Positions 42,978 through 51,123 of a DNA stretch of 64,000 nt are shown here, in pieces. The DNA is from Levilactobacillus angrenensis (GTDB lineage Bacteria; Bacillota; Bacilli; Lactobacillales; Lactobacillaceae). The translations under genes and the position numbers were made by a program. The stretch lies in contig NZ_RHOB01000008.1 of the NCBI RefSeq assembly GCF_003946085.1, positions 62,001 to 126,000 of the forward strand, in the 5' to 3' direction. Under the pieces are notes generated by a model, which was given only the letters and a program-made list of their open reading frames with translations, was not told the DNA's origin and searched no databases. Positions within the stretch are counted from its first letter, which is position 1. Every line of letters begins with the position of its first letter.

Positions 42978-43634
42978 TTGGCTTTAACGACCGCCAAAAA
43001 TTATTTATTACTCACAGAAGGCATTGACCGGCGACCGCGATTGCGAACTCGGTTCACCACGCAGGCCTACCTGGTATTAGCCGCTGTGCTGGACCTGGTG
43101 GATCAAGGCGTTTTGGCCGTGACCGGTGACCAAATGACGATTGCTGACCCGGCGCGCTTTGATCAGTTGCCGCAGTATTTAAACGCCTTCAAGATTCGCC
43201 TCAAGTCGGACTTGGCGCAGGATGCGCAGTTGAAAACTGCACTGAAACTGGTGACTAGCTGGGATATCGTGAATGCACTTTACGATGGCTTGGGCGCCCA
43301 GACACTCGCCGAGCAAACGACAGAGCGAGTGATTTTTCAAAATAATCTGAAGCCCCACGTCATCTACGTCCCCACGGACACCAGTCGTAATCAGGTGCGC
43401 ACCGCCTTGCTACAGCAACTGTCGACGACGAACCCGACCGCGGCTGCCTGGAATCTATATGAGATTTTAGCGCAACAGCAGGCCTTAACGTGGGTCTTTT
43501 CCGCTGACCAGCAACGGCGACTAAAGACGGCCGTTGCTCAGCAGCCAGGCAATCCCACGGTCCAACTACTGGTTGCCCAGGCCGGTGAAATTATTCAAGC
43601 CAAAAAGTTTGAAATGGATGGCTGGTTGAGTTAA
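42978..43634 (+). CDS. GPP34 (Golgi-phosphoprotein-3-like) protein
   Basis: A 218-residue, mainly helical cytoplasmic protein. LTTAKNYLLLTEGIDRRPR, LVLAAVLDLVDQGVLAVT and DQMTIADPARFDQL follow the order of the bacterial GPP34 domain. Bacterial members are of uncertain function and may bind membrane phosphoinositide-like lipids or act in secretion. TTG at 42978, with GGGAGG seven bases upstream, is preferred to the longer start at 42951. SIR copy i lies between its stop codon and the next terminator. Confidence 0.55.
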   Translation: MALTTAKNYLLLTEGIDRRPRLRTRFTTQAYLVLAAVLDLVDQGVLAVTGDQMTIADPARFDQLPQYLNAFKIRLKSDLAQDAQLKTALKLVTSWDIVNALYDGLGAQTLAEQTTERVIFQNNLKPHVIYVPTDTSRNQVRTALLQQLSTTNPTAAAWNLYEILAQQQALTWVFSADQQRRLKTAVAQQPGNPTVQLLVAQAGEIIQAKKFEMDGWLS

Positions 43635-43636
43635 AT

Positions 43637-44260
43637 GATTAAAGGGCGAAAGTAGACTTAACATGTTGATTCCTGGAATGACACTAGTGAAACCAGGAGC
43701 CTGCGTCAGCCAGGGTTCCGTCTGCTAGGGGGAACACCTCCAGCCTGAGGAGCGGTCTTCCGGTTCGCTTGAAAGCCTGGCAGAATTCGCCAGGCTCTCA
43801 AGTCGTCCCACGCTGTAGGCTGAGACAAAACCTCAGCCAACACCGTCGACACAGCTGGCTCCACCCTGGCTGCCTCCGGCGGGGTTAGTAATCGTCAACA
43901 ACATTGTGTTAGTCAAAGACTGGTTACCAATTTAGCTGCAACTTGGAACTAAATCAACTGTGACTAGAACGCACTTTAGTAGCCGAGAGTCCGTCAACTA
44001 TGGGTTCAGCCGTGGGAGTTGTCTTAGCGGTGTGATTCATGCCGCTTAGACAACTGGCGTCTTTGAGACGTGATTTTCGGCTCAAAGCGAGGCCGAGACC
44101 GTTTCTCAGGCTCGGTCCGGTCCGCCCACCGCGTTCCAACCCATAGTTGGCGGACGGTAGGCGGCCAGCTCAAACTACGAAGCTGTAAACGACTAATCTT
44201 TACGCCCTGAGTCGCGTGGTGACAATGTTTTTTGCTGGTTTTCGGCTTTCAATCTTGAGT
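43637..44260 (-). repeat. SIR element, full-length (copy i)
   Basis: Reverse copy of about 620 bp. Termini are TTAAAGGGCGAAAG and CTTTCAATCTTGAG. An 11-bp direct repeat TTGAGTTAAAT (43626-43636 and 44255-44265) flanks it. The right hairpin (43768-43781 with 43789-43802) differs from copy g at five base pairs yet still pairs. The AGTT hairpin is 44017-44024 with 44048-44055. The element separates the GPP34-like gene from the terminator at 44278. Confidence 0.9.
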
Positions 44261-44277
44261 TAAATCTGCTGTCAAGT

Positions 44278-44315
44278 AAAGATTCTTCGTTATAATCACG
44301 AAGAATCTTTTTTTA
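44278..44315 (+). terminator. Terminator downstream of SIR copy i
   Basis: Perfect 12-bp stem AAAGATTCTTCG/CGAAGAATCTTT, nine-base loop, T-run. The only plus-strand gene it could serve is the GPP34-like gene, with the SIR element in between. Confidence 0.88.
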
Positions 44316-44375
44316 TCGGGTAAATGGTCCAGAAGGTTGACAGGTCGCGAAATAACCGCGTTGGACGGTATCCTT

Positions 44376-44389
44376 ATTAACTGGTTAAT
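44376..44389. promoter_or_regulatory. Palindrome upstream of the transhydrogenase operon
   Basis: ATTAAC-TG-GTTAAT, 80 bp before the pntA start. Likely operator; no clear -35/-10 pair was placed beside it. Confidence 0.45.
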
Positions 44390-44469
44390 TATGCCGGTTA
44401 GACTTGTTTTAGCCCGGCTGGGGACCTATGATGGAATTGTGAAGTAATTCTCAAAAGGAGATGGGTGGC

Positions 44470-45657
44470 ATGTCATTAACGATTGCTGCTTTACGGGAAG
44501 CCCCGGGAGAAAACCGGGTCGCACTCTCGCCAGAAGTCGTACGTAAATTGGTAAAAGGTGAGTTTCAAGTCTTGATCGAATCAGGAGCCGGTGACCGGTC
44601 ATTTTACCCGGACGCGGTCTTTGAAGCGGCTGGTGCCAAGATTTGTGACCGGCAAGCCGCAATTCAAGGGGCCGATGTCTTGGCCACGATTGGCCAGCCA
44701 GGTAAGGATGTGACTGATCAACTCAAAGCCGGGCAAACGCTGCTGGGTTTGCTGCAGCCGTTAACGGATTTGGACTATGTGCAAGAGTTAGCGGATAAGA
44801 AAATCAATGCGCTAGCGTTTGAACTCCTGCCCCGGACCGTTTCGCGGGCACAAACCATGGATGTCTTGAGCTCGCAAGCCAGTGTGGCTGGTTACAAGGC
44901 GGCCTTGCTAGCGGCGGACCGTTTCTCGCGGTATTTACCAATGATGATCACTGCCGCCGGGACCGCCAAGCCCACCAAAGTCTTGGTGCTCGGAACCGGG
45001 GTCGCGGGCCTGCAAGCCATCGGGACGGCCAAACGGTTAGGCGCGATGGTGTCCGGCTACGACATTCGGCCCGCTTCTCGTGGTGAAGTCGAATCATTGG
45101 GGGCCACGTTCCTAACGACTTCCGTCTCCGCCACTGGTGAAGGCGGCTATGCCCGGGCCTTGACGCCAGAAGAAACGGCACAACAACAGGCCGAACTGGC
45201 CGAATTCATTGCGCAAAATGACGTCATCATTACTACGGCGCAAGTGCCTGGACGGCGGCCACCATTGCTGGTCACCCAAAAGTCAGTGGACGAAGCCAAG
45301 GCAGGCACGCTGTTCATTGATTTGGCGGCTAGCGAATTGGGCGGAAACGTGGCCGGGTCACAGCCAGATAAGACCGTGACGACAGCCAAACAAGCCCAAA
45401 TCATTGGGGCTGGTGACATGGCCAGCCAACTGCCCGCTTCCGCCTCTGACATGTTTGCCAAGAACGTGCAGGCGGTGCTCAATGCCATTATCCAGGACGG
45501 TAAATTGGTGCTGGATGTCGATGACGAGGTGGTCGGTGAATTGCTGGCGACGACCAATGGTGAGATTATCAGTAGTCGGGTCCGGCAAGCCATGAAACTA
45601 CCCGACCGGCAACCGGCCAAGCCGGCAGAATCAACTGATAGTAAAGGAGTTGATTAG
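44470..45657 (+). CDS. pntA: NAD(P) transhydrogenase subunit alpha, part 1
   Basis: A 395-residue NAD(H)-binding domain dI. It starts MSLTIAALREAPGENRVALS, has the RVALSPEVV loop, the mobile-loop region and the Rossmann motif VLVLGTGVAGLQAIG with AMVSGYDIRPASR, ending in a short linker. It lacks the membrane segments, which are encoded separately. ATG at 44470 is used because AAAGGAG is nine bases upstream; ATG at 44461 directly abuts that site. With the next two genes it forms the three-subunit proton-translocating transhydrogenase. Confidence 0.93.
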   Translation: MSLTIAALREAPGENRVALSPEVVRKLVKGEFQVLIESGAGDRSFYPDAVFEAAGAKICDRQAAIQGADVLATIGQPGKDVTDQLKAGQTLLGLLQPLTDLDYVQELADKKINALAFELLPRTVSRAQTMDVLSSQASVAGYKAALLAADRFSRYLPMMITAAGTAKPTKVLVLGTGVAGLQAIGTAKRLGAMVSGYDIRPASRGEVESLGATFLTTSVSATGEGGYARALTPEETAQQQAELAEFIAQNDVIITTAQVPGRRPPLLVTQKSVDEAKAGTLFIDLAASELGGNVAGSQPDKTVTTAKQAQIIGAGDMASQLPASASDMFAKNVQAVLNAIIQDGKLVLDVDDEVVGELLATTNGEIISSRVRQAMKLPDRQPAKPAESTDSKGVD

Positions 45658-45659
45658 CC

Positions 45660-45974
45660 ATGAGTCAGGAATTATTTACAAATTTAGCCATTTTTGTCTT
45701 AAGTCTATTAGTGGGGTTTGAAGTCATGAGTAAAATCCCGGCGACCTTACAAACGCCCATGATGTCTGGGGCCAACGCGATTCACGGGGTCGTCGTAGTC
45801 GGGGCCTTCGTCATTGCGGCGGAAGCCAACAGCGCGTTATTTTACGTCTTGGCGTTTCTCGGCGCCTTCTTTGCCGCGGTCAACGTGGCTGGTGGTTACA
45901 CCGTGACCGACCGAATGTTGGGCATGTTTGACCGGAAACCAGCTGCGAAGAAGGGGGAGGCTGAGCAGAAATGA
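45660..45974 (+). CDS. pntAB: NAD(P) transhydrogenase subunit alpha, part 2 (membrane)
   Basis: A 104-residue protein with about three helices: LFTNLAIFVLSLLVGFEVMS, the VPATLQTPLMSG-like block SKIPATLQTPMMSGANAIHG, and AAEANSALFYVLAFLGAFFA. This is the split C-terminal membrane part of PntA. It starts two bases after the preceding stop and overlaps pntB by four bases (ATGA), showing strict coupling. It contributes the alpha-subunit helices of the proton channel. Confidence 0.92.
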   Translation: MSQELFTNLAIFVLSLLVGFEVMSKIPATLQTPMMSGANAIHGVVVVGAFVIAAEANSALFYVLAFLGAFFAAVNVAGGYTVTDRMLGMFDRKPAAKKGEAEQK

Positions 45975-47386
45975 GTGCGCTACAAACGATTTCTTCTTTA
46001 ATCTATCTAATTTCAGCGGTCTGCTACGTCTTAGGGGTCCACTTGATGCGCTCCCCAAAGACTGCACGACGGGGAAATGGCCTGTCTGCGGTCGGGATGT
46101 TTTTGGCCGTCATCACGATTATCGTGACGATTATTGTTGAAGGCAAAATTGATCCGATTGGCTGGGTCGTCTTGCTAGTCGGCCTGGCATTGGGGATTTT
46201 GTACGGGGTCGTCAAAGCACGCAAGGTGCCGATGACCGACGTGCCCCAACTGGTCAGCCTCTTTAACGCCGTGGGTGGCGGGGCCGCTGCCACGATTGGG
46301 ATCTTCGATTACCTCCTGAAGGGGGACGGGGCCGCTTTGAGCGTGGCCTTCTCCCTACCAGTTTTACTGGACGTTATCATCGGGGGCATCACGTTCTCCG
46401 GGTCATTGATCGCCACGGGCAAGTTATCCGGTCACGTTTCCGGGAAGCCGATTAGTTTTCCGGGCGCGCGGCTGTTAAATGTGATCGTCGTGCTGGCGAT
46501 TTTAGTTTCGGCTTATCTGATGATTGGCTTGCCAACCAACGTGTGGTACGTGACCTTGGCCTTGGTCATGAGTTTGGTCTTTGGCCTGCTGATGACTTTA
46601 CCAATTGGTGGGGCCGACATGCCAGTCGTCGTTTCACTGTTAAACGCCTTTACCGGGTTGGCCGTCGCCTTTGCCGGGTTCGTTATCAACAACCAAGTCT
46701 TGATTATTGCCGGGGCCTTAGTCGGGGCTGCCGGGACCATCCTGACCTTACAAATGGCGGATGCCATGAACCGCTCCGTAGCCAATATCTTGGCTGGGGG
46801 CTTCGGAACTGATGATAGCGACAGTGGTGCCGCAGCGGCTGATGTGCCGGTCGACGTGAAAGAAACGTCTGCCGACGACATTGGCCTGCAACTGGCCTAC
46901 GCCCACAGTGTCATGATCGTGCCGGGCTACGGATTGGCCGCAGCGCAAGCCCAACACGAGGTTGCTGAGTTGGCCAAGGTCTTGACGGACCAAGGCATCG
47001 TGGTCAATTACGCGATTCACCCAGTGGCTGGGCGGATGCCTGGACACATGAACGTGTTGCTGGCCGACGTCAACGTACCTTATGAACAAATGAAGCAGTT
47101 GGACGATGCCAACCCAATGTTTGAAAGCACCGACGTTTCGCTGGTCATCGGGGCCAACGATGTCACGAACCCATTAGCTCGTGAAAGTGGCAACGCCATT
47201 TCCGGGATGCCAATCTTGGACGTCGATAAATCCAAATCAGTCGTCGTCATCAAGCGTTCCATGAGTACCGGGTACGCTGGCGTGCAAAACCCACTGTTCG
47301 CGATGGACAACACGCAAATGTTCTTCTCCGATGCGAAGAAGGGGCTGCAAGAAATCGTCGCGGCGACGAAGCAGTATCTGGCTTAG
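45971..47386 (+). CDS. pntB: NAD(P) transhydrogenase subunit beta
   Basis: A 471-residue subunit with about nine helices (1-260) followed by the NADP(H)-binding domain dIII (about 290-471). The dIII motif GYGLAAAQAQHEV, VNYAIHPVAGRMPGHMNVLL and VIGANDVTNP are all clear. The complex couples proton entry to hydride transfer from NADH to NADP+, providing NADPH. Followed by a long terminator at 47550. Confidence 0.95.
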   Translation: MSALQTISSLIYLISAVCYVLGVHLMRSPKTARRGNGLSAVGMFLAVITIIVTIIVEGKIDPIGWVVLLVGLALGILYGVVKARKVPMTDVPQLVSLFNAVGGGAAATIGIFDYLLKGDGAALSVAFSLPVLLDVIIGGITFSGSLIATGKLSGHVSGKPISFPGARLLNVIVVLAILVSAYLMIGLPTNVWYVTLALVMSLVFGLLMTLPIGGADMPVVVSLLNAFTGLAVAFAGFVINNQVLIIAGALVGAAGTILTLQMADAMNRSVANILAGGFGTDDSDSGAAAADVPVDVKETSADDIGLQLAYAHSVMIVPGYGLAAAQAQHEVAELAKVLTDQGIVVNYAIHPVAGRMPGHMNVLLADVNVPYEQMKQLDDANPMFESTDVSLVIGANDVTNPLARESGNAISGMPILDVDKSKSVVVIKRSMSTGYAGVQNPLFAMDNTQMFFSDAKKGLQEIVAATKQYLA

Positions 47387-47414
47387 TCAATTGATGAATC
47401 CATTGCCTACGAAC

Positions 47415-47466
47415 GCTAGGGGTTCTGCCTGCTAGGGGGAACGCCGCCAGCCTGAGGAGCGGTTCA
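47415..47466 (-). repeat. SIR element fragment (copy j)
   Basis: CGCCTGCTAGG-like block, GGGGGAAC and CCAGCCTGAGGAGCGG match the corresponding stretch of full copies in reverse orientation. Only about 50 bp remain. Confidence 0.6.
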
Positions 47467-47549
47467 ATACTTTCTTGTGTCTGGGACCCGTGCCAACGGT
47501 AGGCGGTCATCGGCAACGTTGTTGAGGGTTAAATCCAAGTATTCCAGTA

Positions 47550-47608
47550 AAAAACGTGTGCCAACAAAATTTGTCTGAGACGACAAACGCTGTTGGCACA
47601 CGTTTTTT
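47550..47608 (+). terminator. Terminator of the transhydrogenase operon
   Basis: Outer stem of 17 bp (AAAAACGTGTGCCAACA with TGTTGGCACACGTTTTTT) and an inner stem TTGTC/GACAA. Confidence 0.92.
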
Positions 47609-47642
47609 CTGGCCTATCTTTCAAATTTACTGGGGGAGCGGG

Positions 47643-47690
47643 TTGTCAGACCTGTGTACTCATGTTATAGTGTACTAGTAAAATATAACA
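47643..47690 (+). promoter_or_regulatory. Promoter and operator of the GntR-ABC operon
   Basis: TTGTCA (47643-47648), 17-bp spacer, TATAGT (47666-47671). TGTTATA (47663-47669) and TATAACA (47684-47690) are perfect inverted 7-mers 14 bp apart that span -10 and the start point, consistent with autorepression by the GntR protein. Confidence 0.75.
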
Positions 47691-47707
47691 CTAGGGAGGC
47701 GGGACAA

Positions 47708-48082
47708 ATGAAATTTGATGATAAGGTGCCAATTTATTACCAGATTAAGAATTATCTTTATCATGAAATGATGACCGGTCAGCTGAAACCCGGGGATAAG
47801 TTGCCGGCAGTTCGCCAGCTAGCGGTAGATCTCACGGTCAACGTCAACACGGTCCAGCGAGCACTCGGGGAAATGATTACGGAAAATATTTTGGAATCCA
47901 AACGGGGCAAGGGAAATTTTGTCACGACGGACGAGCAGCGCATCACCCAGTTAAAGGAGCATTTGGTCATGGAGCAGTTGGAGCGAGTCTACGAACAATT
48001 ACATGCATTGAACTTAACCGATGAACAAATCATCGATAGCTTGAAACGATTTATTGCACAAAGGGGGCAACAAGATGACTAA
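47708..48082 (+). CDS. GntR-family regulator, YtrA subfamily
   Basis: A 124-residue repressor. The N-terminal winged helix (IYYQIKNYLYHEMMTGQLKP, then PAVRQLAVDLTVNVNTVQRAL) is complete and the short C-terminal helical tail is that of YtrA members, which control ABC exporters. ATG at 47708 follows GGGAGG; upstream residues in frame lie in the promoter. It overlaps the ATPase gene by eight bases. Confidence 0.92.
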   Translation: MKFDDKVPIYYQIKNYLYHEMMTGQLKPGDKLPAVRQLAVDLTVNVNTVQRALGEMITENILESKRGKGNFVTTDEQRITQLKEHLVMEQLERVYEQLHALNLTDEQIIDSLKRFIAQRGQQDD

Positions 48083-48785
48083 CGTCTTAACCATCAATCA
48101 ACTCACTTATAAGCACAACCTGAAAACCATTTTGAACGACATTGATTTGACCTTGGAAACGGGTAAAATCGTCGGCTTGCTGGGTGAAAACGGCGCCGGG
48201 AAGACGACCTTGATGCGGTTGATTACCGGTAGTGCCAAGGGTGCCGGCACCATTACCGTGTGCGGTGACAGCGTGACGGCCCACCACAAGGGCCACGTCA
48301 GCTTCACTGAACAACTCCGTGGTTTTAAGAGCAACACGCGGGTCGACCGCGTCGCTAATTTTTATCGGCTAGTCTACCCTGACTTCGATGGCCAACGCTT
48401 CGAAGAGCTGGTTACCTTCCTGCAGATTGACACCAGCCTGAAGCTAGGGGCGCTGTCCAAGGGGATGAAGGAAAAGGTGGTCATCGCCTTGACCCTAGCG
48501 CGGCAAACGCAACTGTATCTGCTGGATGAACCGTTTAGTGGGATTGATTCCATGAGCCGCAAGAAGATTATTAGCAGCATTATCAAATGGAAACCGGCGG
48601 ACGCCACCATGGTCATTTCCGACCATTACGTGTCTGAGATCGCGCCGATTCTAGACGAAGTGGTCATCGTCAAGGACCAAACGATTTACGCGCACAAGGC
48701 CAGCGATGCCATTCGGGAAGAGTTCGGCATTGGCATCGAAGCTTACTACGAGAGTTTGTATGAAGGAGGCGTCAGCCATGACTAG
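48075..48785 (+). CDS. ABC transporter ATP-binding protein (YtrB type)
   Basis: A 236-residue ATPase. Walker A is GENGAGKTTL, the signature is LSKGMKEKV (a variant of LSGGQ), Walker B is LYLLDEPFSG, and the switch His is in VISDHYVSE. The variant signature is usual for bacteriocin-resistance and YtrB-like exporters. It overlaps both neighbours by eight bases (ATGACTAA and ATGACTAG), giving a coupled three-gene operon. Confidence 0.92.
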   Translation: MTNVLTINQLTYKHNLKTILNDIDLTLETGKIVGLLGENGAGKTTLMRLITGSAKGAGTITVCGDSVTAHHKGHVSFTEQLRGFKSNTRVDRVANFYRLVYPDFDGQRFEELVTFLQIDTSLKLGALSKGMKEKVVIALTLARQTQLYLLDEPFSGIDSMSRKKIISSIIKWKPADATMVISDHYVSEIAPILDEVVIVKDQTIYAHKASDAIREEFGIGIEAYYESLYEGGVSHD

Positions 48786-49542
48786 TTTTGGAAAAGTCTT
48801 TCAAGTGATGAGTCGCGACCGATTCCGGACCATCAATAAAATTATTTTGGTCGAACTGGCCGTCATTGCTGGGACGCTACTGTGGAGCGTGGCGACGCGC
48901 GGCATTCAAAGCGGCGAGTTCTTCGGCGCAACCATGTCCTGGTCGGTGCCGGCGCTCTTCGCGGCCATCATTCTCATGAGTGTTGCCAACGAACACGTTT
49001 ATACCCGCGACACTTACCGATTGATTCCAATTGGGGAAACGAAACTATATACCACGAATTTGTTATCATCATTGCTCATGTTCCTTTACTTCAGTGTGAT
49101 TCAAGTCGTCCTGTACGCGATTACGAGTACGATCGACGCCAAGTTCTTAAGTAGTTTATTTGCGGATCTCATGAACCCCCATTATCCGCTGGGCGAGGCC
49201 ATCAAGATCGTCATTGGCCTGGAGCTGATGGGCCTGGCACTAGTTATCCTTAGCTGGACCACGATTTCTTTGGTCCACCTAGTTGTCAGTGCCACCAACA
49301 ATTTCCTGCCTAATGTCAGTCGGCGGGCCGTTGACACCGTGCTCTATATCGTTGTCATCTACCTGGTCGTGCGAGTAGCGGCCTTCATATTCCATGAGTT
49401 CAATAACTTGAGCGGCATGATGAGTGCTGGTATGCAAACCCAGTTTATCGTGAACATTGTGGGTATCCTCGTGGTTGCCGCAATCGAGGCAGTAATCAAC
49501 GTGGTCCTGCTGAAGAAGTGGGTTGAAACGATTCCGAATTAA
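48778..49542 (+). CDS. ABC-2-like permease
   Basis: A 254-residue membrane protein with about six helices, partner of the YtrB-type ATPase. The start at 48778 has GGAGG; the longer frame lies within the ATPase gene. A polar loop NEHVYTRDTYRLIPI after the second helix is typical of these exporters. The regulator suggests induction by cell-wall antibiotics or bacteriocins; this is inference from the family. Confidence 0.85.
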   Translation: MTSFGKVFQVMSRDRFRTINKIILVELAVIAGTLLWSVATRGIQSGEFFGATMSWSVPALFAAIILMSVANEHVYTRDTYRLIPIGETKLYTTNLLSSLLMFLYFSVIQVVLYAITSTIDAKFLSSLFADLMNPHYPLGEAIKIVIGLELMGLALVILSWTTISLVHLVVSATNNFLPNVSRRAVDTVLYIVVIYLVVRVAAFIFHEFNNLSGMMSAGMQTQFIVNIVGILVVAAIEAVINVVLLKKWVETIPN

Positions 49543-49621
49543 TCAGTAGAATAGAAATTGCTAAACGATAGTGGAAACGGCTGCCTTTTGGCGCACGTTT
49601 CGGCCATTTAAATTGACGCAT

Positions 49622-49656
49622 AAGGGTCTGGGATGTTTTATCCCAGGCCCGTTTTT
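49622..49656 (+). terminator. Terminator of the GntR-ABC operon
   Basis: GGGTCTGGGAT/ATCCCAGGCCC stem with one wobble, five-base loop, T5. Confidence 0.88.
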
Positions 49657-49968
49657 GTGGGTGAATGGTTTTTTAAAGTGATGTTTGAAATTAGTGAAAA
49701 ATTTTAAATTGCTGTGCATGTAACGAAAGTACGGAATCGGGTCTTCTTGTAGGATTATGCACGAGTTCAATAGAAATTATTTTCTAAAGAAACTAGATAC
49801 GTGTGCGTCAGTACTAGGTATTCAATTTTTTTGAATGGAGTATCCATTTTTATTTGATTGAATATTCACAATATAAGCATAATAATAGGGTTGTACGAGA
49901 GATTGAAGCTTTAATCTATAAAAATTGTTCTTTGAAGGGAGTTGGAATAGAAGAAGTAAACGTAGCAA
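49657..49968. other. AT-rich gap, no feature seen
   Basis: About 310 bp of low-GC sequence before the cre site. No supported ORF, hairpin or promoter pair was found. It marks the left border of the lower-GC cluster. Confidence 0.5.
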
Positions 49969-49982
49969 TGAAAGCGCAAACA
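49969..49982 (+). promoter_or_regulatory. cre site upstream of the proline-racemase-family gene
   Basis: TGAAAGCGCAAACA fits all 14 positions of the CcpA consensus TGNAARCGNWWWCA, 58 bp before the start codon. Confidence 0.8.
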
Positions 49983-50039
49983 TCGAATGGTGATTGATAA
50001 TTGGTTATCAGTAAATCCAAAGAAAGAAGTGAATGTGAA

Positions 50040-51089
50040 ATGGCTTTCAAGAGAATGTTTGATTCAGTTGAGTGTCACGAAGGTGAACCAATGCGGGTTA
50101 TTACGAGTGGTGTGCCTACAATTCCTGGAGATTCTGTGTATGAGATGGAAGAATGGCTGAAGAAAAATGATGATCAAGTCCGTCTATTGATGCTACGCGA
50201 ACCTAGAGGTATTCCAGCCACATGTGCAAACTTGATCGTGCCTGCTAAAAATCCCAAGGCCAAGGCAGGTTATATCATTATGGAACAAACGGAATATCCA
50301 ATGATGAGTGGGGGCAATACAATTGCGGTTGCCACCGCTTTACTAGAAACTGGCCAAATTTTAATGACAGAACCAGTCAGTGAATTCGATTTGGAAGCGC
50401 CTGCTGGCTTGATTCACATTAAAGCTGACTGTAAAAACGGCAAAGTAACCCGTGTCACCTTTAAGAATGTTCCGGCCTTTCCAGTATACTTAGACAAAGA
50501 AATTGACGTACCACACTTAGGAAAGGTCAAAGTTGATATTGCTTGGGGTGGGATGTTCTATTGCTGTATTGATGCAACGCAATTCGAAGGCTTGCATCTG
50601 GTACCAGAAATGGGGAGTGAAATTGCTAAAATTTCCTCGTTAGTGACGACAGCAGCAATCGATCAATTGCCGGTTAACCACCCTGACTATCCAGGAGTTG
50701 GTATTACATTGTCAATGATGCATGAGCCATCAGATGATCCTGATGTTTATATGCGTACTTCCAACTGGTACCCAACTGGCAAAGTTGATTTTGATAAGCC
50801 AGAGACTTGGAAGGGTGCCCTAGACCGAGGTGTCTGTGGTACTGGGACTTGTGCCCTAATGTCGATTGAGCATGCCAAGGGACGCTTGAAATTAAATCAA
50901 CCGTTCATTAACGAAGGTTTGCTAGGAATTCGATTTGAAGGTCGGGCCATTGAAGATACCGAGATCCACGGTCATAAAGCTATTGTGCCTACTGTGGGTG
51001 GACAATGCTGGATTTATGGATTTAACAAGTGGGTCTTGGATGATACGGATCCGTTCCAAAACGGCTTTACCATCGGTGATATTTGGTGA
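50040..51089 (+). CDS. Proline racemase superfamily enzyme (Ser/Cys type)
   Basis: A 349-residue cytoplasmic enzyme. The second catalytic motif DRGVCGTGT is intact (C266), but the first catalytic position is serine: MSGGNTI (S90) where racemases have MCGHGTI. Within this superfamily a replaced first Cys is found in trans-3-hydroxy-L-proline dehydratases and in some hydroxyproline epimerases, so simple proline racemisation is unlikely. ATG at 50040 is preferred to the GTG at 50001 by family length. A cre site precedes it, and a BCCT carrier is in the same cluster. Confidence 0.85.
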   Translation: MAFKRMFDSVECHEGEPMRVITSGVPTIPGDSVYEMEEWLKKNDDQVRLLMLREPRGIPATCANLIVPAKNPKAKAGYIIMEQTEYPMMSGGNTIAVATALLETGQILMTEPVSEFDLEAPAGLIHIKADCKNGKVTRVTFKNVPAFPVYLDKEIDVPHLGKVKVDIAWGGMFYCCIDATQFEGLHLVPEMGSEIAKISSLVTTAAIDQLPVNHPDYPGVGITLSMMHEPSDDPDVYMRTSNWYPTGKVDFDKPETWKGALDRGVCGTGTCALMSIEHAKGRLKLNQPFINEGLLGIRFEGRAIEDTEIHGHKAIVPTVGGQCWIYGFNKWVLDDTDPFQNGFTIGDIW

Positions 51090-51123
51090 GCAATTAAAAC
51101 CCTGATGGGAGGAGCGATGCTGT

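Noticed and set aside
42978-43634. Calling the protein a confident GOLPH3 homologue
   Set aside because: Only the order of hydrophobic blocks matches; kept as a tentative name at lower confidence.
49543-50039. Genomic-island boundary or attachment site
   Set aside because: Base composition changes here, but no tRNA, integrase or direct repeats were seen.
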